This document shows, piece after piece, positions 36,086-44,223 of a stretch of DNA of 64,000 nt. Numbering within the stretch: position 1 is the stretch's first letter; every line of letters starts with the position of its first letter. The stretch is from Micromonospora okii (GTDB lineage: Bacteria; Actinomycetota; Actinomycetes; Mycobacteriales; Micromonosporaceae). The notes under the pieces were generated by a model. That model saw only the letters and a list, made by a program, of their open reading frames with translations, had not been told where the DNA came from and made no database searches. Location: NCBI RefSeq assembly GCF_020884795.1, contig NZ_BBZF01000014.1, forward strand, positions 468,953-532,952. The letters are read 5' to 3'. The position numbers were made by a program, and so were the translations under genes.

Positions 36086-37306
36086 GTGAGTACGGATGAG
36101 GGTGGGCGGAGCAGCTCCGAGGAGCCGTGGCCCGTGCGGGTCGTCAGCCAGAAGGTGGGGGCCTGGATCGCGCGGCTCGGCTGGGTCTGGGTGGACGGGC
36201 AGGTGGCGCAGATCAGCCGGCGCCCCGGGGCGGGCACCGTCTTCATCACCCTGCGCGACCCCTCGGCCGACCTGAGCCTCACCGTCACCACCAACCGGGA
36301 CGTGCTGGACGCGGGCGCGCCCGAGCTGCGGGAGGGCGCGCGGGTCGTGCTGCACGCCAAGCCCGAGTTCTACGCGGCGCGGGGCACGCTGAGCCTGCGC
36401 GCCGACGAGATCCGCCAGGTGGGGCTCGGCGAGCTGCTGGCCCGGCTGGAGAAGCTCAAGAAGCTGCTGGCCGCCGAGGGGCTGTTCGACCGGGCCCGCA
36501 AGCGCCGGCTGCCGTTCCTGCCGGGCCGGATCGGGTTGATCACCGGCCGCGCCTCGGCCGCCGAGCGGGACGTGCTGACCAACGCCCGCCGGCGCTGGCC
36601 GGCCGTGGAGTTCCGCACGATCAACGTGGCGGTGCAGGGGACGGGCGCCGTGCCGCAGATCGTCGACGCGCTGAAGGTGCTCGACGCCGACCCGACCGTC
36701 GACGTGATCGTCATCGCCCGGGGCGGCGGCGGCATCGAGGACCTGCTGCCCTTCTCCGACGAGGCGCTGTGCCGGGCGGTCTTCGCCTGCCGTACGCCGG
36801 TGGTCAGCGCCATCGGCCACGAGACGGACGCGCCGCTGGTCGACTACGTCGCCGACGTGCGGGCCTCCACGCCGACGGACGCCGCGAAGCGGGTGGTGCC
36901 CGACCTGGCCGAGGAGCTGCGCCTGATCCAGCAGGCCCGGCACCGGGTGGAGCGGGCGGTGCGCAACCTGGTCGACCGGGAGTCGCACCGCCTCGACGGG
37001 CTGCGGTCCCGGCCAGTGCTGGCCCGGCCGCAGGTGATGATCGAGCAGCGGGCCACCGACGTGACCGGCCTGCGCCAGCGGGCCAGCCGCTGCCTGGACC
37101 ACCGGCTCGGCGCCGCGGCCGACGAGCTGCGACACACGCTGGCCCGGCTGCGCGCCCTCTCCCCCGCCGCGACGCTGGAGCGCGGCTACGCGATCGTCCA
37201 GCGCGCCGACGGGCACGTCGTCCGGGCGGCCGGCGAGGTGGACGCGGGCGACCCCCTGCGGGTACGCCTCGCCGACGGCGAGCTGGCCGCCACGGTCGAC
37301 GGCTGA
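36086..37306 (+). CDS. xseA: Exodeoxyribonuclease VII large subunit
   Basis: 406 residues. The N-terminal OB fold includes [20 protein letters not shown] and [20 protein letters not shown]. The catalytic core has [40 protein letters not shown] and [21 protein letters not shown] coiled-coil C-terminal region ends with [15 protein letters not shown]. The enzyme degrades single-stranded DNA to oligonucleotides with the small subunit encoded 43 bp downstream. The GTG at 36086 lacks a Shine-Dalgarno and follows TAGGGT-N6. Confidence 0.96.
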   Translation: MSTDEGGRSSSEEPWPVRVVSQKVGAWIARLGWVWVDGQVAQISRRPGAGTVFITLRDPSADLSLTVTTNRDVLDAGAPELREGARVVLHAKPEFYAARGTLSLRADEIRQVGLGELLARLEKLKKLLAAEGLFDRARKRRLPFLPGRIGLITGRASAAERDVLTNARRRWPAVEFRTINVAVQGTGAVPQIVDALKVLDADPTVDVIVIARGGGGIEDLLPFSDEALCRAVFACRTPVVSAIGHETDAPLVDYVADVRASTPTDAAKRVVPDLAEELRLIQQARHRVERAVRNLVDRESHRLDGLRSRPVLARPQVMIEQRATDVTGLRQRASRCLDHRLGAAADELRHTLARLRALSPAATLERGYAIVQRADGHVVRAAGEVDAGDPLRVRLADGELAATVDG

Positions 37307-37349
37307 GCCCGGCGGGGCGGACGGGCGGGGATGTGCTGGGATGGGGCCG

Positions 37350-37574
37350 ATGAGTGACGAGAAGAAGGCCGGGCCGGACGAGCGGCTCAGCTACGAGCAG
37401 GCACGGGCCGAGCTGGCCTCGGTGGTGGAGCGGCTGGAGGCGGGCGGCACCTCGCTGGAGGAGTCGCTGGCGCTCTGGGAGCGCGGCGAGAAGCTGGCCG
37501 AGGTCTGCCAGCGCTGGCTCGACGGGGCCCGCGCCCGCATCGACGCGGCCCGCCGGCAGCAGTCCGACGCCTGA
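37350..37574 (+). CDS. xseB: Exodeoxyribonuclease VII small subunit
   Basis: 74 residues, the usual length. SYEQARAELASVVERLEAGG, SLEESLALWERGEKLAEVCQ and WLDGARARIDAARR reproduce the conserved helical hairpin. It binds the C-terminal coiled coil of XseA. ATG at 37350 was chosen; an ATG three codons earlier (37341) is in frame. Immediately downstream is a 13-bp-stem bidirectional terminator, then the convergent LppX-like gene. Confidence 0.94.
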   Translation: MSDEKKAGPDERLSYEQARAELASVVERLEAGGTSLEESLALWERGEKLAEVCQRWLDGARARIDAARRQQSDA

Positions 37575-37592
37575 GGGCGTGACCTTCTACGG

Positions 37593-37626
37593 CGGGTGCG
37601 GGGCGACGGTCGCCGCCCCGCACCCG
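37593..37626. terminator. Bidirectional hairpin terminator between xseB and the LppX-like gene
   Basis: CGGGTGCGGGGCG (37593-37605) and CGCCCCGCACCCG (37614-37626) are perfect 13-bp complements around an 8-nt loop. It lies in the 59-bp gap between convergent stops. Confidence 0.85.
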
Positions 37627-37633
37627 GACGCGC

Positions 37634-38476
37634 TCAGTTGAACAGGTTGTACAGCTCCTTCGGGGCCTCGACGACCTGGTCGGCCGGGGGCTTCTGGGCG
37701 GCGGTGGCCGCGCCGTAGTCGGAGTACGTCATCCGGATGTCCTGGGCCTTGGTCTGGCCGGACGCCGGGATCTGGATGACCAGCTCGCTGAGCCGGCCCT
37801 GCGGGTCCAGCTTCGCGGTGAACGGCAGCGACCGGGCCTGCTGGCCGAGCGCCTTGATGATCTCGGCGTTGAGGGAGCCGGCCTCGGCCGCCTTGGAGAC
37901 GTCGATCGTGCCCGCGTACGCGCCCTCGCCGGTCTGCCGCACCTCGGTGACGCCCTGGGTCAGCACCTCGCTGCCGGCCGGGTCGACCTTCTCGAAGTCG
38001 AAGCCGAGGCTGCGGTTGCCCTTGATCCGGGTCTGGTCGAGGTGCTGGTACTTGCCGAGGTTGAGGTTCTGCACGCCGGGCAGCTTGGCGGCCTGGCCGC
38101 CGAGGTCGATCTTCACCCAGCTGTCCGGCTTGAAGTGGACCACGTCCAGCTTCATCGAGACGTCCGAGGAGGCGTCGCCGACGCTCAGCTTCATCTGAGC
38201 GCTCTGGCTGGGCTCGTGCACCTGCCCCTCGGCGGTGGTGCCGACGCCGGCCATGGTGAACCGGAAGTTGCCGTTGCGGATCTCGTTGGTCGAGTTCAGG
38301 AGGGCCTGCTTGGCGTCGCCCGTGCCGGGCGACGCGCTCCCCGGGGCGGCGCTGCCGGAGGCCGTCGGGGACGCGGAGGCCCCCGCCTCGCCGGTCCCGG
38401 TGTTCTCGCAGGCGGCCAGAGCGGGAGTGAGCAGCGTCGCCGCGAAGACCGCCGCACTGAAGCGTCGAATGATCAC
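37634..38476 (-). CDS. LppX/LprAFG-type lipoprotein
   Basis: 280 residues. The signal peptide RRFSAAVFAATLLTPALAAC ends in a lipobox (LAA-Cys). A Ser/Ala/Gly-rich linker precedes the domain. The exported domain (NSTNEIRNGNFRFTMAGVGT, VHFKPDSWVKIDLGGQAAKL, TIDVSKAAEAGSLNAEIIKA, AKLDPQGRLSELVIQIP) resembles the LppX/LprG family of mycobacterial lipoproteins that bind lipids in a half-beta-barrel. Function here is inferred from that fold. The GTG at 38476 has GAGAGG upstream. It is the last conserved-looking gene before the metal-resistance island. Confidence 0.8.
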   Translation of the reverse strand: MIIRRFSAAVFAATLLTPALAACENTGTGEAGASASPTASGSAAPGSASPGTGDAKQALLNSTNEIRNGNFRFTMAGVGTTAEGQVHEPSQSAQMKLSVGDASSDVSMKLDVVHFKPDSWVKIDLGGQAAKLPGVQNLNLGKYQHLDQTRIKGNRSLGFDFEKVDPAGSEVLTQGVTEVRQTGEGAYAGTIDVSKAAEAGSLNAEIIKALGQQARSLPFTAKLDPQGRLSELVIQIPASGQTKAQDIRMTYSDYGAATAAQKPPADQVVEAPKELYNLFN

Positions 38477-38928
38477 ATGAACCTCTCAGGTGGGTCGTTC
38501 CGGTCCGCGAGGGCGCCGGAGGCGTGGCGCCGCAGCCCCGTGCCGGCTCCGACGCACGAGTCCCGACCGACTGGCGGAGTGCCCCGGCGAGCCTCGTACC
38601 CCTTCTGTTCCCTGTGACCGTGTTCCGCAATCCCTGTCCGGTCCCGTCGACTCGCCACCCGCGATCGACCGGTCTGGTTGGCCCGTTCTCCGGGTTCGCG
38701 GGTTCCGCACCGGAGCGACGGCGAGCCGTCGTCACGGCTGGCCGGAGCCGGGGCGGCTGCGGCCAGAGGCACGGCGGCACGGTCTGGACAACGCGCTTTC
38801 GAAGTCTGTCCATGTTGAGACCGAGGGAGCCGAGAGCACGGTGATCGCGGATCCACGGCCGGTGGCGGGTGGCGAACAGGGCACGAAGTACGGCTGTTAC
38901 GCCACGAACACTGGACTACGGTGCTCCG
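38477..38928. other. Intergenic region at the left border of the metal island
   Basis: About 450 bases between divergent genes. No convincing frame is seen on either strand. It holds the promoters of the LppX-like gene and of the phosphotransferase gene (candidate TACGGT at 38917-38922). Base composition is slightly more AT-rich than flanking DNA. I saw no integrase fragment, tRNA end or direct repeat matching the right border. Confidence 0.5.
38917..38922 (+). promoter_or_regulatory. Candidate -10 (TACGGT) for leaderless phosphotransferase gene
   Basis: TACGGT followed by 6 nt and ATG at 38929. Confidence 0.45.
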
Positions 38929-39759
38929 ATGCAGGCATATGAGACTGAGCGGGCAACACGGGCAGCAATTTCGAGCGCCTCCTCTCTCGGCCTAACCGCC
39001 CACGACGCCGCTGTCCTGCACAACTCCAACACGCTCACCCTGCGTTTGCAGCCCTGCGACGTGCTCGCCCGGGTGGCTCCGGCAGCGCACCAATGCGCCC
39101 AGCTCGAAGTGGATGTCGCTCACCGGCTGGCCAAGGCCGGAAGCCCGGTGGCCGCGCTCGAATCACCTCAAGTCTTTGTCCGAGGCGACTACGTTGTCAC
39201 CCTGTGGACCTACTACGAACCGGCGACTGATCAGCCGATCGCCAACGCGGAATACGTGGCCGCGCTCGAACGTCTGCACGCCGGAATGCGCGAGATCGAC
39301 TTGCCCGCCCCACACTTCACGGACCGGGTTTCCGCAGCCCAGACGCTGGTGGCCGACCACGCCCGGACGCCGGCACTGGCCGCCTCGGACCGGGTCCTCC
39401 TCGCCAGCACGTTGCACCGCATGCGACGAGCGGTCACCGAGAGCGGTCGGCCCGAGCAACTCCTGCATGGCGAACCCCACCCCGGCAACCTGATCTCGAC
39501 CCGGACCGGCCCTCTTTTCATCGACTTCGAGACGTGCTGCCGGGGGCCGATCGAGTTCGACCTGGCCCACGCGCCCGACGATGTCGGGGACCACTACCCG
39601 GGTGCCGATCACCAGCTGCTCCGGAATTGCCGGGCCCTCATGCTGGCAATGATCACAGCGTGGCGCTGGGATCGCGACGACCAGTTCCCCGACGGCCGGC
39701 GAATCGGCATCGAGTGGCTGAGCCAACTCCGGAAAGCAACGGCCAATCTGGATGGGTGA
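38929..39759 (+). CDS. APH/choline-kinase-like phosphotransferase
   Basis: 276 residues with a kinase-like fold. LAKAGSPVAALESPQVFVRG and VTLWTYYEPATDQPI form the N-lobe and hinge. The catalytic loop is LLHGEPHPGNLIS, with Glu where most aminoglycoside kinases have Asp (HGD). The metal-binding motif is LFIDFETCCRGPIEFDLAH. The substrate is unknown; antibiotic resistance should not be assumed. ATG at 38929 follows TACGGT-N6 without Shine-Dalgarno; an in-frame GTG at 38869 would add 20 residues. It lies at the left end of the metal-resistance island, convergent with arsO, and uses more A/T-ending codons than its neighbours. Confidence 0.75.
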   Translation: MQAYETERATRAAISSASSLGLTAHDAAVLHNSNTLTLRLQPCDVLARVAPAAHQCAQLEVDVAHRLAKAGSPVAALESPQVFVRGDYVVTLWTYYEPATDQPIANAEYVAALERLHAGMREIDLPAPHFTDRVSAAQTLVADHARTPALAASDRVLLASTLHRMRRAVTESGRPEQLLHGEPHPGNLISTRTGPLFIDFETCCRGPIEFDLAHAPDDVGDHYPGADHQLLRNCRALMLAMITAWRWDRDDQFPDGRRIGIEWLSQLRKATANLDG

Positions 39760-39780
39760 GCCGACTCGCGTCATCGGGTG

Positions 39781-39813
39781 GTCCCCGCCGGCCCTGGTGG
39801 GGCCGGCGGGGAC
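39781..39813. terminator. Bidirectional hairpin between phosphotransferase and arsO
   Basis: GTCCCCGCCGGCCC (39781-39794) and GGGCCGGCGGGGAC (39800-39813) pair perfectly over 14 bp around a 5-nt loop, between convergent stops. Confidence 0.85.
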
Positions 39814-39833
39814 GCCGATGGTGGGGCGGGTGG

Positions 39834-41585
39834 TCACCCGCAGCAGCCGCCGCCGGAGGAGACGGTGACCAGGCCGAGTTCGGCGGGCGGGAGGTCGCCG
39901 TCCGCCGCGCCCCGGTCGGTGGTGTCGAACTGGTTGCCGGCGAGGGCGGCGAGTTGCAGCGCGACGCCGGGGTCGACGCCGAGTTCGTCGGCGGCGGCGC
40001 GGGTGGCGGCGGCGACGGTGCCGGCGGTGGGCAGGTGACGCAGGGCCGCGGAGATGAGCCGGCCCGGGACGTCCGGGGCAAGGCCGTGGCGGGCGGCGGC
40101 GTCGTCGAGCATCGCCTGGTAGCCCTGCGCGGAGGAGCAGACGCCGGTTTCGGGCAGGTCGAGCTGCACGTCGCGGGCGGCGGTCCAGTCCCCGGCGAGG
40201 GCTGCGGTGATGGAGCGGACCTGCTCGTAGCCGGTAGCCATGAGGAAGGTCGGGGCGCGGCCGTAGGACTTCATGCCGACGGCGAAGTAGCCGGGCTCGG
40301 GCTGGGTGAGTTCGTCGATGCCGTGCGGGCGGACGGTGCCGCAGGAGTGGTCGTTCGGGTCGATCAGCGGCGCGAGGGCCCGGGTGCAGCCCAGCACGGG
40401 GTCGAGGTCGAGACGCAGTTCGGCGGCGATGGTGTGGTCGGGTCGGAAGCCGGTGGCGGCGACGATCCGGTCGGCGCTCAGGGTGCGCCCGTCAGCGGCG
40501 GTCAGGTCGGCGTGCCCGTCAGCGGCGGTCAGGTCGGCGTGCCCGTCGACGGCGGCAACCGCGTGTACGGCGAAGCCGGTGACCAAGCGGACGCGGCCGG
40601 AGTCGACGAGCAGCTTGATCCCGGTGCCCAGCGCCCCGCGGCCGGGCAACGCGTCGGCGTCCCCGCCGCCGAGCGCGCGGTCGATCGAGCCGCCGCGGGT
40701 GGCCCAGGTGATGGTCGTGCCGGGCTCCTGCTCGGCGAGTTCGGCGAGCGCGAGCAGTGTGTTCGCGGCGGAGTGTCCCGCGCCGACGACGACGGTGTGC
40801 CGGCCGGCGAAGCGGTCGCGGTCGGCGCCGAGCACGTCGGGCAGCGCGCCGTCGATCAGCGTCGCGGTCTGCGGGTCGGTCTCGCCGTGCGCGGGCAGCC
40901 CGGTGGCGCCGAGCACGTTCGCGGTACGCCAGGTGCCGGAGGCGTCGATCACCGCTGCGGCGAGCACGTCCTCGCCGGTGGCGAGCCGCACGACGAACGG
41001 GGCGTTCTCGCGGCCGGCGGTCCTGATCCGGTCCACGCCCACGCGGCCGATCGCCGCGACGGGGGCGTCGTAGCGGACGTGCGGAGCGAGCTGCGGCAGC
41101 TCGGCGAGGGGTCGCAGGTACGCCTCGACCAGGTCCGCGCCGGTGGGCAGTGCCTCAGCGTCGGGGGCGGCCCAGCCGGCGGCCTCCAGCAGCCGGCGCG
41201 CGGCGTGGTCGACGTTGTACCGCCACGGCGAGAACAGCCGCACGTGCCCCCACTCGGCCACGGCCGCTCCCGCCGACGGCCCGGCCTCCAGCACGGTGAA
41301 CGGCAGGCCCCGCTCGTGCAGGTGCGCCGCCGCGGCCAGCCCCACCGGCCCGGCGCCGATGACCACGACCGGGTGCGGTCCGTCGACCCGCCCGGCCCGG
41401 TCGGTCACCCCGGGCGGTAGCGCCGCCGCGCTTTCATCAGCTACGGATGATGCGTCGATGGCACCGCCGCAGCCTCCGCCCGTAGCGACCGCCTCGGTCC
41501 TCGCGCCCGGATCGCAGCAGGCGTCGGCCCGCTCGGCGGCCTGGGCGGTGCCGCAGCACGGTGCGGCGCTCTGGTCCTCGCTCAT
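39834..41585 (-). CDS. arsO: FAD/NAD(P)-dependent monooxygenase of the ars locus (ArsO-like)
   Basis: 583 residues. The FAD-binding motif VVVIGAGPVGLAAAAHLHE lies at about 73-91. A second nucleotide site is HTVVVGAGHSAANTLLALA near 265. This is a flavin-containing monooxygenase-like fold. The extension before the Rossmann fold has Cys10, Cys11, Cys23, Cys24 and Cys39; the protein ends SSGGGCCG (Cys581-582). Such Cys pairs could bind arsenicals. Proteins of this type accompany arsR, acr3 and arsC in Streptomyces-type ars operons. A 27-bp tandem duplication (40491-40544) repeats DGHADLTAA. ATG at 41585 has AGGGGG upstream. Divergent from arsR. The reaction is inferred. Confidence 0.8.
   Translation of the reverse strand: MSEDQSAAPCCGTAQAAERADACCDPGARTEAVATGGGCGGAIDASSVADESAAALPPGVTDRAGRVDGPHPVVVIGAGPVGLAAAAHLHERGLPFTVLEAGPSAGAAVAEWGHVRLFSPWRYNVDHAARRLLEAAGWAAPDAEALPTGADLVEAYLRPLAELPQLAPHVRYDAPVAAIGRVGVDRIRTAGRENAPFVVRLATGEDVLAAAVIDASGTWRTANVLGATGLPAHGETDPQTATLIDGALPDVLGADRDRFAGRHTVVVGAGHSAANTLLALAELAEQEPGTTITWATRGGSIDRALGGGDADALPGRGALGTGIKLLVDSGRVRLVTGFAVHAVAAVDGHADLTAADGHADLTAADGRTLSADRIVAATGFRPDHTIAAELRLDLDPVLGCTRALAPLIDPNDHSCGTVRPHGIDELTQPEPGYFAVGMKSYGRAPTFLMATGYEQVRSITAALAGDWTAARDVQLDLPETGVCSSAQGYQAMLDDAAARHGLAPDVPGRLISAALRHLPTAGTVAAATRAAADELGVDPGVALQLAALAGNQFDTTDRGAADGDLPPAELGLVTVSSGGGCCG
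40491..40544. repeat. 27-bp tandem duplication inside arsO
   Basis: Two identical 27-bp units, 40491-40517 and 40518-40544, begin GTCAGCGGCGGTCAGGTCGG. The frame is kept, so nine residues (ADGHADLTA type) are repeated in a surface loop between the two nucleotide-binding halves. Confidence 0.9.
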
Positions 41586-41773
41586 GTGACGACCCCCTGT
41601 TAGTTCCTGATGTGGGCAAACGCGTGGCGCGTGGCGCGGGGCGCACGTGCCCGCGTCGCTCACGCACGCCGGTCGACGCCCCCCGGTCCCGCGTCGCGCC
41701 GACCGGCATCAACGCCGACTGATCGGTGTCTCGACCTGCGTCGAACCGAACGCCCCCACCTTGCACCCAGATT

Positions 41774-41799
41774 AGATGCCTGTCAAGCTAGACGCATGT
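41774..41799. promoter_or_regulatory. Candidate ArsR operator in the arsO/arsR divergent region
   Basis: AGATGC (41774) and GCATGT (41794) form a 5/6 inverted repeat separated by 14 bases, overlapping the arsR start codon. The region between the divergent starts (41586-41795) is the expected site for autoregulation of both transcripts. The dyad is imperfect. Confidence 0.35.
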
Positions 41800-42503
41800 C
41801 TGTTCTAACCGTGCTGGACGCCACAGCGGCGCAGGGCTGCTGCCCTCCCCTGTCGGTGCAGGCTCTCGCACCCCAGGTCGCCGGTGAGCTGGCACCGCTG
41901 TTCAAGGCGTTGGGTGACCCGGTCAGGCTGCGGCTGCTGTCGCTGATCGCCTCCACCACGGAGATCTGCGTCTGCGATCTGACCGACGCCTTCGACGTCA
42001 CCGGGGCGACCATCTCGCATCACCTGCGGGTCCTGCGCGAAACCGGCCTGGTCGACTGCGAGCGCCGTGGCACCTGGGTGTACTACTGGGTGCGCAGGGA
42101 GGCGCTGGACCTGCTGGGAAACCTGCTGACCAGCAGAGATGCCACCACGCCGGGCACCTCGTCGCCGACGGAGGCCCGTCCCGAATCACATCGGGGTACG
42201 GTGACATCAGCGAATCCTGATGTGGTGCGGTTGTTGGCGGACCCGTTGCGGGCACAGATCGTGCGGATCCTCGCCGAGGGCCCCACGACGACGTCGCACC
42301 TGGTCGCGGAGACCGGGGCGAAGCAGCCCAACGTGTCCGGGCATCTCAAGCTGCTGCGCGAGGCCGGCGTCGTGGCCGCCGAGTCACGGGGCCGCTTCAC
42401 CTACTACCGGCTCATCCCCGACGCCCTGCAGGGTGCGGCGCTGCACCTGGCCGACCTCGCCGCGCGAGCCCGGGCCCACTCCGAGAACTTCAGGATCTGC
42501 TGA
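41796..42503 (+). CDS. arsR: Fused double-domain ArsR-type regulator
   Basis: 235 residues containing two complete ArsR winged helices in one frame. Domain 1 (about 26-112): LFKALGDPVRLRLLSLIAST, TEICVCDLTDAFDVTGATIS. It has Cys15-Cys16 in GCCPPLS plus Cys58/Cys60, the arrangement of the Corynebacterium-type arsenite sensor (Cys15/Cys16/Cys55). Domain 2 (about 140-232): VRLLADPLRAQIVRILAEGP, TTTSHLVAETGAKQPNVSGH, without sensor cysteines apart from a terminal Cys235. The linker is Ser/Thr/Pro-rich. No internal stop exists. ATG at 41796 gives the sensor-Cys N-terminus. It precedes acr3 by one base and probably represses the operon until arsenite binds. Confidence 0.88.
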   Translation: MSVLTVLDATAAQGCCPPLSVQALAPQVAGELAPLFKALGDPVRLRLLSLIASTTEICVCDLTDAFDVTGATISHHLRVLRETGLVDCERRGTWVYYWVRREALDLLGNLLTSRDATTPGTSSPTEARPESHRGTVTSANPDVVRLLADPLRAQIVRILAEGPTTTSHLVAETGAKQPNVSGHLKLLREAGVVAAESRGRFTYYRLIPDALQGAALHLADLAARARAHSENFRIC

Positions 42504-42504
42504 C

Positions 42505-43605
42505 ATGACGCACACCGCCCCCGCCGACGACGCACCGCCAGCGGTCGTCGCGCGCCTGTCACGCCTCGACCGCTTCCTCCCGCTGTGGATCGGCCTGGCC
42601 ATGGCCGCCGGCCTGCTGCTCGGCCGGCTCGTCCCCGGCCTGAACACCGCCCTGGAAGCGGTGAAGATCGGCGGCGTCTCCCTGCCGATCGCCCTCGGCC
42701 TGCTCGTCATGATGTATCCGGTGCTCGCCAAGGTCCGCTACGACCGGCTCGACACCGTCACCGGCGACCGGCGGCTGCTGCTCTCCTCGCTGCTGCTCAA
42801 CTGGATCCTCGGCCCGGCACTGATGTTCGCCCTCGCCTGGATCTTCCTCGCCGACCACGCCGAGTACCGCGCCGGCCTGATCATCGTCGGCCTGGCCCGC
42901 TGCATCGCCATGGTCATCATCTGGAACGACCTGGCCTGCGGCGACCGCGAGGCCGCCGCCGTGCTGGTCGCCCTCAACTCCGTGTTCCAGGTCCTCGCCT
43001 TCGGCCTGCTCGGCTGGTTCTACCTGTCCGTGCTGCCGGACTGGCTGAACCTCTCCGGCGCGCGGTTGCAGGTGTCCGGGTGGGACATCGCGGTCAACGT
43101 ACTGATCTTCCTCGGCATCCCCCTGCTCGCCGGCTACCTCACCCGCCGCCTCGGCGAACGCGCGAAGGGCCGCACCTGGTACGAGAGCCGCCTCCTGCCG
43201 AAGATCGGGCCGGTCGCCCTCTACGGGCTGCTGTTCACCATCGTCATCCTGTTCGCCCTTCAGGGCGATGCCATCACCTCGAAGCCGTGGGACGTCGTGC
43301 TGATCGCCGTACCGCTGCTGGCCTACTTCGCGATCATGTGGGCCGGCTCCTACGCCCTCGGCCGGGCCATCGGCCTGAACTACGAACGCACCACCACCCT
43401 CGCGTTCACCGCCGCCGGCAACAACTTCGAACTCGCCATCGCCGTCGCCATCGGCACCTTCGGCGTCACCAGCGGCCAGGCCCTCGCCGGCGTCGTCGGC
43501 CCCCTCATCGAGGTGCCCGTGCTCGTCGCCCTGGTCTACGTCAGCCTCGCCCTACGCCGACGCCTCTTCCGAACCGTAACCACCACCCTGCCCGCCGGCG
43601 GATAG
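42505..43605 (+). CDS. acr3: ACR3 family arsenite efflux transporter
   Basis: 366 residues with about ten hydrophobic segments. The conserved ACR3 core is visible: LGLLVMMYPVLAKVRYDRL, GLARCIAMVIIWNDLACGD (the essential conserved Cys in the ARC segment), and TTLAFTAAGNNFELAIAVAI. It extrudes arsenite, and possibly antimonite, using the proton motive force. ATG at 42505 follows the arsR stop by one base, and arsC follows after 9 bp, so arsR-acr3-arsC form one operon. The N-terminus is hydrophilic and short. Confidence 0.96.
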   Translation: MTHTAPADDAPPAVVARLSRLDRFLPLWIGLAMAAGLLLGRLVPGLNTALEAVKIGGVSLPIALGLLVMMYPVLAKVRYDRLDTVTGDRRLLLSSLLLNWILGPALMFALAWIFLADHAEYRAGLIIVGLARCIAMVIIWNDLACGDREAAAVLVALNSVFQVLAFGLLGWFYLSVLPDWLNLSGARLQVSGWDIAVNVLIFLGIPLLAGYLTRRLGERAKGRTWYESRLLPKIGPVALYGLLFTIVILFALQGDAITSKPWDVVLIAVPLLAYFAIMWAGSYALGRAIGLNYERTTTLAFTAAGNNFELAIAVAIGTFGVTSGQALAGVVGPLIEVPVLVALVYVSLALRRRLFRTVTTTLPAGG

Positions 43606-43614
43606 GAGACCCTC

Positions 43615-44022
43615 GTGTCCGACAAGCCCACCGTCCTGTTCGTCTGCGTCCACAACGCCGGCCGCTCCCAGATGGCCGCCGGCTGGCTACGCCACCTCGC
43701 CGGCGACCGCGTCGAGGTCCGCTCCGCAGGCTCCGCCCCCGCCGACAGCATCAATCCCGCCGCCGTCGAGGCCATGCGCGAGGTCGGCATCGACATCACC
43801 GACCAGACCCCCAGGCTCCTTGAGTACGACGCCGTCGAAACCTCCGACGTCGTGGTCACCATGGGCTGCGGCGACTCCTGCCCCGTCTTCCCCGGTAAGC
43901 GCTACGAAGACTGGAGGCTCGAAGACCCCGCAGGCAAGGGCCTCGACGCCGTACGCCCGATCCGCGACGACATCAAGATCCGAGTCACCGACCTGCTCGG
44001 CAGCATCGACCGAAACGGCTGA
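43615..44022 (+). CDS. arsC: Arsenate reductase, low-molecular-weight phosphatase type
   Basis: 135 residues. The phosphatase-like loop TVLFVCVHNAGRSQMAAGWL contains catalytic Cys11. TMGCGDSCPVFPGKRYEDW supplies Cys85 and Cys89 for the disulfide relay, and LEDPAGKGLDAVRPIRDDI is the downstream family signature. It reduces arsenate to arsenite for export by Acr3. Actinobacterial members use thioredoxin or mycothiol; which one applies is not decided by sequence alone. The GTG at 43615 has TAGGAG upstream. It ends the ars operon; about 160 bp separate it from the copper promoter. Confidence 0.95.
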   Translation: MSDKPTVLFVCVHNAGRSQMAAGWLRHLAGDRVEVRSAGSAPADSINPAAVEAMREVGIDITDQTPRLLEYDAVETSDVVVTMGCGDSCPVFPGKRYEDWRLEDPAGKGLDAVRPIRDDIKIRVTDLLGSIDRNG

Positions 44023-44184
44023 ACACTCCGCGCGTGCGAAGGGCGGCTGGCCACCCACCGCGGTTTTTCGGCTGCGACGGCGCATGGAGCCCGGCACGGA
44101 GGGTAGCCGCAGGCGGTCCGAGCCCGCGCGGCCACCTGATCGAGTCGTAGTGATCCACGAGACATCGACACACCTAGCCGACCG

Positions 44185-44201
44185 ATACCCCCAGGGGGTA
44201 T
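44185..44201. promoter_or_regulatory. Perfect CsoR-type copper operator upstream of copB
   Basis: ATACCCCCAGGGGGTAT is an 8+1+8 perfect palindrome 22 bp before the copB ATG. It matches the G/C-tract dyad with TAT/ATA ends bound by CsoR-family copper sensors. No csoR gene is in the window, so the regulator would act in trans. Confidence 0.75.
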
Positions 44202-44223
44202 GTTCATTGCCCTGAGGGAGGCG

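Noticed and set aside
41796..42503. Two separate arsR genes rather than a fusion
   Set aside because: The frame is continuous from ATG 41796 to TGA 42501-42503. A GTG near 42201 could start the second domain, but no stop separates the two and no Shine-Dalgarno precedes that GTG.
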